Positions 57,851 to 64,000 of a stretch of 64,000 nucleotides of DNA are shown one piece after another. Below the pieces are notes generated by a model. That model worked only from the letters and a program-made list of their open reading frames with translations. It had not been told where the DNA came from and searched no databases. The DNA lies in the NCBI GenBank assembly GCA_030704425.1, contig JAPDHM010000002.1, positions 992,001-1,056,000 of the forward strand, in the 5' to 3' direction. The position numbers were made by a program, and so were the translations under genes. This DNA comes from Rhodobacteraceae bacterium IMCC1909. GTDB lineage: Bacteria > Pseudomonadota > Alphaproteobacteria > Rhodobacterales > Rhodobacteraceae. The stretch's first letter is position 1. Every line of letters starts with the position of its first letter.

Positions 57851-58816
57851 ATGACTGTGTGCATTCTGGGCGCCGGCGCCTTCGGTGCGGCTCTGGCGGT
57901 TGCCCTGTCGGATCGCCATGACGTGCGCCTCTGGGGACGCGATGGGGCAGCGCTCCGTGAGATGGCGCAGAGCCGCAAATCACCGCGGTTGCCAGATGTC
58001 ACCTTGGTTGAAAATATCACGGTGACCTTTGATGCCAAAATGGCCCTACAGGGCGCGGACTTCATATTGAGTGCCATTCCATTGCAAGCCACCCATGCGG
58101 CCTTGAGCGAATTGGTGCATTTGTTTGTCGGTCAGCCGTTGATTGGGTGCAGCAAGGGGGTGGATTTGACGACTGGTCTGGGTGGTTATTCGGTGTTGCG
58201 ATCCGTTTATGTGGCAGGCCCTTCAGGCTTGCTGACGGGTCCAAGCTTTGCCGCGGATATCGCGGGCGGCTTGCCAACAGCTTTGACCCTTGCTGCCGCG
58301 GCGCAAGAGGATGTCAGCGCCTGGCAGGCGGCTTTATCCACAGAAACATTGCGGCTTTACACCTCGAGTGATCCCATCGGGGCTGAGCTTGGCGGGGCGT
58401 TGAAAAATGTCATTGCTATCGCCTGTGGTGCCACTATTGGCGCGGGGCTTGGGCAAAGTGCGCGGGCGGCGCTCATCACGCGCGGACAGGCCGAAATCAT
58501 GCGCTATGCGGTGAAACTTGGCGCGCAACCAGAAACTTTGGCGGGTCTGTCAGGCTTTGGTGATCTTTGTCTCACATGCACATCCCAAAAATCACGAAAC
58601 TACCAATTCGGTCTCGCACTTGGGAGGGGCCAGGTTTTTGATAACTCTATCACCGTAGAAGGCAGGGCCACAGCTTTGGCGGTTCTGCCGATCATGGAGC
58701 GGCTTGATATCGATATGCCGATTACAAAAGCGGTTGCGGGCCTGTGTTCTGGCGCGATAACTGTGTCGCAAGCTTTGGCAGCCCTCATGGCGCGGCCCCT
58801 CAGAAAGGAATTATAA
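57851..58816 (+). CDS. gpsA: GpsA, glycerol-3-phosphate dehydrogenase (NAD(P)+)
   Basis: 321 residues. N-terminal ILGAGAFGAALAVALSDRHDVRLWGRD nucleotide fold, GPSFAADIAGGLPTALTLA and the catalytic-lysine region GGALKNVIAIACGATIGAGLG. Makes sn-glycerol 3-phosphate for phospholipids. AAAGGA precedes the ATG. Divergent from hemD across 99 bp; one-base overlap with the next gene (TAATG). Confidence 0.96.
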   Translation: MTVCILGAGAFGAALAVALSDRHDVRLWGRDGAALREMAQSRKSPRLPDVTLVENITVTFDAKMALQGADFILSAIPLQATHAALSELVHLFVGQPLIGCSKGVDLTTGLGGYSVLRSVYVAGPSGLLTGPSFAADIAGGLPTALTLAAAAQEDVSAWQAALSTETLRLYTSSDPIGAELGGALKNVIAIACGATIGAGLGQSARAALITRGQAEIMRYAVKLGAQPETLAGLSGFGDLCLTCTSQKSRNYQFGLALGRGQVFDNSITVEGRATALAVLPIMERLDIDMPITKAVAGLCSGAITVSQALAALMARPLRKEL

Positions 58817-59088
58817 TGCGTATTGCTGTTATTACCCGCGATAAACCTGGACATCTGCACCTGCGAGTGGAGACGCGTGACGCGCATTTGGCCTATATTA
58901 AGGAGACTGGCATTGTTGAAATGGCAGGTCCGTTTTTGGACGACGCCGAGCAAATGTGCGGCTCACTGATTGTTCTGGATGTTGAAAATATGGCCGCAGC
59001 GCAGGCCTGGGCCGAAAATGATCCCTATAACAAGGCTGGATTGTTCGAAAGCGTGATGCTGAGCCAGTGGAAGAAAGTCATCGGCTGA
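58816..59088 (+). CDS. YciI-like protein
   Basis: 90 residues from ATG 58816. YCII-related ferredoxin-like fold: MRIAVITRDKPGHLHLRVE, then AYIKETGIVEMAGPF and ENDPYNKAGLFESV. The conserved His and Asp of the family are present. Small possible enzyme; reaction unknown. Coupled to gpsA and to the next gene. Confidence 0.9.
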   Translation: MRIAVITRDKPGHLHLRVETRDAHLAYIKETGIVEMAGPFLDDAEQMCGSLIVLDVENMAAAQAWAENDPYNKAGLFESVMLSQWKKVIG

Positions 59089-59501
59089 TGGCCTATTGGT
59101 TGTTCAAATCGGAGCCAGCCACCTGGTCCTGGACAGATCAAGAGGCAAAAGGGAAGGCCGGAGAAGAATGGGACGGCGTGCGCAACTATCAGGCACGCAA
59201 TAATATGCGCGCTATGCAGCTGGGCGATCAGGCGTTTTTCTACCATTCGCAGAGTGAGAAGGCGATTGTCGGCATCGTGGAGGTCTGCGCCTTGTCGCAT
59301 CCAGACAGTCAAACTGAAGATCCGCGGTGGGAGTGTGTTGATATCCGCGCCGTCAGGTCATTGGCCAAACCTGTCACCTTGCACATGTGTAAAGAAGACC
59401 CGCGACTGGCGGATATGGCTTTGGTCAAATATACACGGCTTTCGGTGCAATCGGTTCGCAATGAAGAATGGAACATTATTCTTGAGCTGTCGGCGCGGTG
59501 A
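59088..59501 (+). CDS. EVE-domain protein
   Basis: 137 residues from ATG 59088. Starts MAYWLFKSEPATWSW, with WDGVRNYQARNNMRAM and GDQAFFYHS, the EVE (thymocyte-nuclear-protein-type) signature. The domain binds modified nucleobases; bacterial role unclear. A small hairpin GCGCGGT/ACCGCGC (59493-59508) spans its stop codon. Confidence 0.92.
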   Translation: MAYWLFKSEPATWSWTDQEAKGKAGEEWDGVRNYQARNNMRAMQLGDQAFFYHSQSEKAIVGIVEVCALSHPDSQTEDPRWECVDIRAVRSLAKPVTLHMCKEDPRLADMALVKYTRLSVQSVRNEEWNIILELSAR

Positions 59502-59578
59502 ACCGCGCGCTTGTCGCGACCCCTTACATAGAATTTTTATGTTTTTAACATAGACCTATTCTTATTCGGAAGCATATT

Positions 59579-59974
59579 ATGAAAATTTTCAATGTATTGG
59601 CGGCGGCGGCCGCATCATTTTTCTTCGGTGCCCTTTGGTACATGGTTTTATCTGACCCTTGGATGGCCGCGTCTGGCGTGGCGCAAGGCGCAGATGGCAA
59701 GCCGTTGAATGCTTCAAACCCACGCCCCCATATTCTGAGTGCGGTCTCGGCAGTTTTGGTCGCCGGGATGATGCGCCATGTGCTCGCGGCCGATGGGGTG
59801 ACCTCCATCTCTGGTGGTGCGATTGCAGGGTTTGGCATTGGCGCGTTTTTGATTGTGCCCTGGATGATGATGAACAATGAATTTGCCGGCAAGCCGTTTC
59901 AATTGACTGTGATTGACGGCGGCTATGCGGTGATCGGATGCACCCTCATGGGCACGGTTTTAATGGCGTTTTAA
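59579..59974 (+). CDS. DUF1761-type small membrane protein
   Basis: 131 residues, four hydrophobic segments. N-terminal FGALWYMVLSDPWMAASG (about 17-33) and the later GFGIGAFLIVPWMMMNN resemble DUF1761. Function unknown. Stands alone between the EVE gene and nhaA. Confidence 0.8.
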   Translation: MKIFNVLAAAAASFFFGALWYMVLSDPWMAASGVAQGADGKPLNASNPRPHILSAVSAVLVAGMMRHVLAADGVTSISGGAIAGFGIGAFLIVPWMMMNNEFAGKPFQLTVIDGGYAVIGCTLMGTVLMAF

Positions 59975-60080
59975 TCTCAAGCTTGGCGCGGCGAAAGCGG
60001 TGCAAATTATGCAAGCCTAGCCCTTGATCTTTGGGGTCCATACCCAATATGGAAATGACATGCTATGAGGAGCGCCACAG

Positions 60081-61280
60081 ATGACAAAAGCCCTAACCCG
60101 TATTCAAGAGTTCCTTAAGCTGGAAGCCAGCGCCGGATTGGTGCTGATGGCCATGGCGCTCTTGGCCATGCTCTTTGCCAATACAACCCTTGCTCCGATC
60201 TATTCTGGAATATTGGACACAAATGTTCGTATTGGGATTGCCAGTTTTGAGATTTCAAAACCAGCACTCTTGTGGATCAATGACGGGCTCATGGCGATTT
60301 TCTTTTTTCTGGTCGGGCTTGAGATCAAACGTGAAGTTCTCGCCGGTGAGCTGTCGAGCTTTGATAAGGCGGCCCTGCCGATCATAGCTGCACTCGGCGG
60401 AATGGCTGTACCTGGTTTGGTCTATTATTTCATCAACTCGGGCTCCCCCGAGACTCTGGTGGGTTGGGCTATTCCAACGGCAACAGATATCGCTTTTGCG
60501 CTTGGAATTTTGGCTTTGGTCGGCAGCCGTGCACCTTTGGCGCTGAAAGTATTCCTCTTGGCAGTCGCCATTATTGACGATCTCGGCGCAATTGTAATCA
60601 TTGCGGTATTTTATACCTCAGATCTTTCCATCAATGCGCTGATCCTTGCGTTGCTTGGGTTTGCATTGGCTGTCGGATTGAACCGCGCGGGGGTGAAACG
60701 CCCAGCACCATATGTTTTGATTGGCGTCTTGATGTGGGTTTTCGTTTTGAAATCTGGCGTGCATGCGACCCTGGCTGGAGTTATGATTGCCTTGACTATT
60801 CCAATGAAGCGCGAGGATGGCGATCACTCCTTGCTCCATCATCTTGAGCATGCTTTGCATCCCTGGGTTGCCTATATGATTTTGCCGATTTTTGCATTTG
60901 CCAATGCAGGGGTTACGCTCACGGGCTTGACCTGGGCTGTTTTTGCACAGCCTTTGACCTTAGGTATTGCCGCTGGATTGTTCATTGGAAAACAGATTGG
61001 GGTCATGGGCGCGACAGTTCTTGCGGTCAAAACAGGGTTTGCGCGTTTGCCACAGGATGTCACCTGGCGGCATATCTATGGCATCGCTGCGCTGACGGGG
61101 GTCGGTTTTACCATGAGCCTTTTCGTTGGATCTCTGGCCTTCGGTGCGGATGACAAGATGAATGCTGTGCGTTTGGGGGTATTGCTCGGATCTGTGGTTT
61201 CTGGCCTGTTTGGCTATTCGATCTTAAGAACTGCCCCGCCAAAAACTTCGCTTGCAGAAGACAGCCCTGCTGAGGGCTAA
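60081..61280 (+). CDS. nhaA: NhaA, Na+/H+ antiporter
   Basis: 399 residues, about 12 transmembrane segments. Family signatures: WINDGLMAIFFFLVGLEIKRE near 70, PTATDIAFALGILALVGSRAP near 133, and the ion-binding Asp pair in AIIDDLGAIVIIAVFYT near 164. Exports Na+ in exchange for protons, expected in a marine bacterium. AGGAGCGCC upstream. Confidence 0.96.
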   Translation: MTKALTRIQEFLKLEASAGLVLMAMALLAMLFANTTLAPIYSGILDTNVRIGIASFEISKPALLWINDGLMAIFFFLVGLEIKREVLAGELSSFDKAALPIIAALGGMAVPGLVYYFINSGSPETLVGWAIPTATDIAFALGILALVGSRAPLALKVFLLAVAIIDDLGAIVIIAVFYTSDLSINALILALLGFALAVGLNRAGVKRPAPYVLIGVLMWVFVLKSGVHATLAGVMIALTIPMKREDGDHSLLHHLEHALHPWVAYMILPIFAFANAGVTLTGLTWAVFAQPLTLGIAAGLFIGKQIGVMGATVLAVKTGFARLPQDVTWRHIYGIAALTGVGFTMSLFVGSLAFGADDKMNAVRLGVLLGSVVSGLFGYSILRTAPPKTSLAEDSPAEG

Positions 61281-61599
61281 GACGCTTAACATTGCGTTTG
61301 ATTTTGATGTTACAGCTCGCCCCGATGTCGTGCTATTTTGCGATTTCTTTCTTAACCAGAGGCCTTGTATATAAAATAGCGCCGAGGGGTTTGTCCTTCG
61401 TCGATCTATGAGCCTGACAGGATATGATTGACGCAGACAACCCTCTTCATATACAAAATCAACGAAAATTACCGCGATACTTTTTTATTACGTAAAAAAA
61501 GTATTACTCTTTGTGGCAAAAATATTTGTGACTGGATGGTCAATAGCTCATGCATTGAAGACTGGTTGAACGACCAACCGCGATTTCAGGGAGGAAAAC
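61281..61599 (+). promoter_or_regulatory. 319-bp intergenic region with candidate promoter for the ABC operon
   Basis: No gene recognised. TTGACG (61428-61433)-N16-TATACA (61450-61455) is a plausible promoter. Downstream is a 28-bp inverted repeat (61477-61504), then GGGAGGAAAAC directly before ATG 61600. A 62-codon frame at 61428-61616 has no ribosome site and overlaps the real start. Confidence 0.55.
61477..61504. repeat. Inverted repeat in the leader of the ABC operon
   Basis: Perfect 10-bp arms ATACTTTTTT (61477-61486) and AAAAAAGTAT (61495-61504) around ATTACGTA, 22 bp downstream of the predicted -10. Candidate operator for a sugar/polyol-responsive repressor, or a transcript hairpin. 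Confidence 0.5.
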
Positions 61600-62880
61600 A
61601 TGAAATCTCTATTTAACACAGTTGCTGCTGTTGCAGTTGCAACAACAGGGGCCACAGCCGTCTCTGCCCAAGATCTTACAATTGCGATCGTGAACAACGG
61701 TCACATGATCAACATGCAAAAAGTTGCTGAGGCATACACAGCCGAAACCGGCGTAAACCTGAACTGGGTATCTTTGGAAGAAGGCGTTCTGCGCGAGCAG
61801 GTGACTTCCGATACGGCCACAGGTGGCGGTCAATACGACATCATCAACATCGGCATGCAAGAAGCTCCGATCTGGGGTGCTGCTGGTTGGATCGAGCCGC
61901 TTAACTTCGGTGCCGACTATGACCTCGACGACATGTTGCCAGCAATGCGCAATGGCTTGTCACACAACGGCACATTGTATGCCGCGCCATTTTATGGTGA
62001 ATCTTCAATGGTTATGTACCGCAAAGATTTGACAGATGCCGCTGGCGTTGTCGTGCGTGACAACGACTCATGGGCAAATATTAAAGGCGCTGCAATGGCG
62101 ATGCACGACCCAGACAATGGCGTTTACGGTGCTTGTTTGCGCGGTAAGCCCGGTTGGGGCGACAACATGGCGTTCATCACCACTGTTGTGAACTCTTTCG
62201 GTGGTGCTTGGTTTGATGCGGACATGCGTCCTGCTTTGGACTCTGCTGCATGGAACGAAGCTATCAACTTCTACGTTGATCTGCTTGGCAACTACGGACC
62301 TCCAGGCTCCGAAGGTAACTCTTTCAACGAGATCCTGGCTCTGTACAACGAAGGCAAGTGTGGCATGTGGATTGACGCCACAATCGCGGCATCGTTCTTG
62401 AAAGTTGACGGCGTTGCATATGCGCAATCTCCAAATGCTGGTAACCCAGTGGGTGCAAACTGGTTGTGGGCATGGGCAATGGCTGTTCCTACAGGTTCAC
62501 CAAACTCAGAAGCAGCACATGCGTTTATCGAGTGGGCGACGTCCAAAGCATACATCCAAGCTGTAGCAAACCACCCAGATTTTGGCTGGGCCTCTGTTCC
62601 AACAGGTACACGTGCTTCCACATATGCTTACCCTGAGTTCCAGGCCGTTGCAGGATTTGCAGCAGCTGAAATGGCAGCGATTGAATCGGCAGCTCCAGCT
62701 GCGACAGATCTGAAGCCATATGTTGGTGTTCAGTTTGCGGCGATCCCTGAATTCCCAGAAGTGGGCTCAGCGGTTGCGCAAGAAATGGCTGCTGCATTGT
62801 CTGGTGCGAAATCAGTGGAAGACGCTCTGGCTGCGGCTCAAGCGGCAGCTGTCGCCATCATGGATGAAGCGGGCTACTAA
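61600..62880 (+). CDS. ABC transporter periplasmic solute-binding protein (polyol/sugar type)
   Basis: 426 residues with a Sec signal peptide (1-23, ending VSAQ). Family 1 extracellular solute-binding protein: KVAEAYTAETGVNLNWV, QYDIINIGMQEAPIWGAAGWIEPLN, and a C-terminal ...EDALAAAQAAAVAIM. Most like the sorbitol/mannitol binder SmoE of Rhodobacter in general appearance. Strong ribosome site. Codon choice is noticeably uniform (GCT/GTT, AAC, TTC rich) compared with neighbours, suggesting high expression. Followed by a stem-loop, then permease genes. Confidence 0.88.
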   Translation: MKSLFNTVAAVAVATTGATAVSAQDLTIAIVNNGHMINMQKVAEAYTAETGVNLNWVSLEEGVLREQVTSDTATGGGQYDIINIGMQEAPIWGAAGWIEPLNFGADYDLDDMLPAMRNGLSHNGTLYAAPFYGESSMVMYRKDLTDAAGVVVRDNDSWANIKGAAMAMHDPDNGVYGACLRGKPGWGDNMAFITTVVNSFGGAWFDADMRPALDSAAWNEAINFYVDLLGNYGPPGSEGNSFNEILALYNEGKCGMWIDATIAASFLKVDGVAYAQSPNAGNPVGANWLWAWAMAVPTGSPNSEAAHAFIEWATSKAYIQAVANHPDFGWASVPTGTRASTYAYPEFQAVAGFAAAEMAAIESAAPAATDLKPYVGVQFAAIPEFPEVGSAVAQEMAAALSGAKSVEDALAAAQAAAVAIMDEAGY

Positions 62881-62898
62881 TCGGTTCCTTCCGATGAA

Positions 62899-62933
62899 AG
62901 GGGAGGCGGTGTGCCTAGCATGCCGCCTCCCCT
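62899..62933 (+). terminator. Intercistronic hairpin after the solute-binding protein gene
   Basis: Perfect 11-bp arms AGGGGAGGCGG (62899-62909) and CCGCCTCCCCT (62923-62933), 13-base loop, no U run. Such structures between binding protein and permease genes stabilise the upstream mRNA and reduce downstream expression. Confidence 0.7.
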
Positions 62934-62992
62934 GACGCTTCTACTCTACCAAAATATTACAATAAATCCCAACATCCAAGGATTCCCCTCCC

Positions 62993-63931
62993 ATGGCCAA
63001 CCGCACGCTTCCAAGATTGTTGCAAGCACCCGCAGTTATAATGCTGCTGTTGTGGATGCTGGTACCATTGGGAATGACATTGTTTTTTTCGTTCATTCGT
63101 TACGTTCTGAATAGCCTGCGCCGGCCAGAATGGACCACCCCTTCCATCGAGAATTGGCGCGGCTTGGGAAACTATAAGTATGTTCTTGATGCCAAAGATT
63201 TTTGGTTCGCAATACAAAATAGTGTTTTCATCGTTGTCAGTATTTTGATCTTCACCGTTGTCTTCGGGTTGTTGATCGCCGTTTTGGTAAACCGCAGCTT
63301 CCCTGGTCGGGGTATCGTGCGGGTCTTGTTGATCTCGCCGTTTTTCGTGATGCCCGCTGTGAACGCGGTGCTCTGGATCAATATGATCTTGGATCCGGTC
63401 TTGGGTCTCAATGGCCTCGCGGTTGCCGGCATCAACGATTTGGTTGTTGGTCTGCGAGAGTTTCCGGTCATTGGGCAATTTTTCTCGATGTGGCCTGAGC
63501 TTAAGCCAATCTCTTTCCGCGCCAGCCAGACCTCTGCCTATGCTGTGATCATGATGGTCACATGGCAGTGGACGCCCTTTGCCGTTCTTATTTTCATGAC
63601 CTCCTTGCAGTCTGAAGATGAATCGCAAAAAGAGGCGGCCATGCTCGATGGTGCCAGTGCCTGGTCACAGTTCATCAATCTCACCATTCCGCATTTGGCC
63701 CGTCCAATTGCCATTGTGGTGATGATCCAATCAATTTTTCATCTGTCGCTCTATGCGGAGATTGAGATTGTTAGCCGCGGGAACGGGAACAAAAACTTGC
63801 CATATTTGATTGGTGAATTCACATCGAACAATATTGGTGCTGCGAGTGCCACGGGCATTTTCGCCGTAATTCTTGCCAATATCATCGCAATATTCTTGTT
63901 GCGCATGGTTGGCAAAAGCTTGATGGATTAG
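62993..63931 (+). CDS. ABC transporter permease (sugar/polyol type, MalF-like)
   Basis: 312 residues, six membrane segments. The EAA loop that contacts the ATPase is KEAAMLDGASAWSQFINLTI (about 216-235). First permease of the operon, SmoF-like in position. Starts 112 bp after the binding-protein gene; ribosome site weak (CTCCC region before ATG 62993). Confidence 0.92.
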   Translation: MANRTLPRLLQAPAVIMLLLWMLVPLGMTLFFSFIRYVLNSLRRPEWTTPSIENWRGLGNYKYVLDAKDFWFAIQNSVFIVVSILIFTVVFGLLIAVLVNRSFPGRGIVRVLLISPFFVMPAVNAVLWINMILDPVLGLNGLAVAGINDLVVGLREFPVIGQFFSMWPELKPISFRASQTSAYAVIMMVTWQWTPFAVLIFMTSLQSEDESQKEAAMLDGASAWSQFINLTIPHLARPIAIVVMIQSIFHLSLYAEIEIVSRGNGNKNLPYLIGEFTSNNIGAASATGIFAVILANIIAIFLLRMVGKSLMD

Positions 63932-63941
63932 GATATTGACT

Positions 63942-64000
63942 ATGGCTGCAGTTGCACAAACCACTCCCTTGAGCAGAATTCTTTGGCCGGCCTTGGCTTG
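63942..64000 (+). CDS. Second ABC permease, 5' fragment
   Basis: ATG 63942, 10 bp after the first permease, beginning MAAVAQTTPLSRILWPALA and running off the right edge. Expected to be the MalG-like second permease from position; only 19 complete codons are visible. Confidence 0.6.
   Translation, partial: MAAVAQTTPLSRILWPALA

Noticed and set aside
57752-57919. Upstream extension of hemD to 57919
   Set aside because: It would overlap gpsA on the other strand by about 70 bp, and the conserved HemD sequence begins at ILLTRPH just after TTG 57751.
61428-61616. 62-codon frame before the solute-binding protein gene
   Set aside because: Odd composition, no ribosome site, overlaps the strong SD and start of the real gene and the inverted repeat.

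Overview
The window holds an almost complete photosynthesis gene cluster (PGC), about 4.8-54.4 kb, of an alphaproteobacterium in the Rhodobacterales, probably a marine Roseobacter-group aerobic anoxygenic phototroph. The gene orders bchFNBHLM-lhaA-puhABC, bchCXYZ-pufQBALM and crtA-bchIDO are those of Rhodobacter-like bacteria. acsF (the O2-dependent ring cyclase) and bciA are present, while bchE and bchJ are not in the window. crtA predicts the spheroidenone carotenoid series. GC looks moderate (not computed). A Planktomarina-like affiliation is only a guess.

Layout. 1-508: 5' part of an amidase gene. 0.6-4.6 kb (minus): a sulfide/persulfide operon (two YeeE/YedE half-transporters, a persulfide-dioxygenase-like hydrolase, a DUF442 protein, a SulP permease) behind a promoter with a palindrome in its spacer. 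4.8-9.4 kb: tspO, an odd FixJ-type regulator, and PpsR flanked by two B12-binding AerR/PpaA-like proteins. 9.6-24.9 kb (plus): bchFNBHLM, lhaA, puhABC, a small unknown gene, acsF, puhE, hemA. 24.9-28.4 kb: bciA, hemC, hemE and a cytochrome c2. 28.6-32.5 kb (plus): bchG, a second PucC-type MFS gene, bchP, idi. 32.5-42.4 kb (minus): bchC-bchX-bchY-bchZ-pufQ-pufB-pufA-pufL-pufM-pufX-dxs. 42.5-50.4 kb: crtF-crtE, crtD-crtC, crtB-crtI and crtA. 50.4-54.4 kb: bchI-bchD-bchO and an ArsR regulator with the SqrR/BigR cysteine spacing. 54.4-64 kb: hemD with two downstream genes, gpsA, YciI and EVE proteins, a DUF1761 protein, nhaA, and the start of a polyol/sugar ABC transporter operon.

How it works together. 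Haem-type enzymes (HemA, C, D, E) and isoprenoid enzymes (Dxs, Idi, CrtE) feed bacteriochlorophyll a and carotenoid synthesis. Pigments go into an LH1-reaction centre core made by puf and puh. There is no pufC after pufM; a PufX-like protein is there instead, and a soluble cytochrome c2 gene inside the PGC is the likely electron donor. I found ten TGT-N12-ACA palindromes (PpsR/CrtJ boxes), all in promoter gaps: before bchF (2), between hemC and hemE (1), at bchG (1), before bchC (2), between crtE and crtD (2), between crtI and crtA (2). Several perfect hairpins sit between cistrons (after pufA, pufX, puhA and the ABC solute-binding gene) and probably set mRNA stoichiometry. The ArsR protein at one edge of the PGC and the sulfide operon at the other suggest a sulfide-responsive circuit linked to phototrophy.
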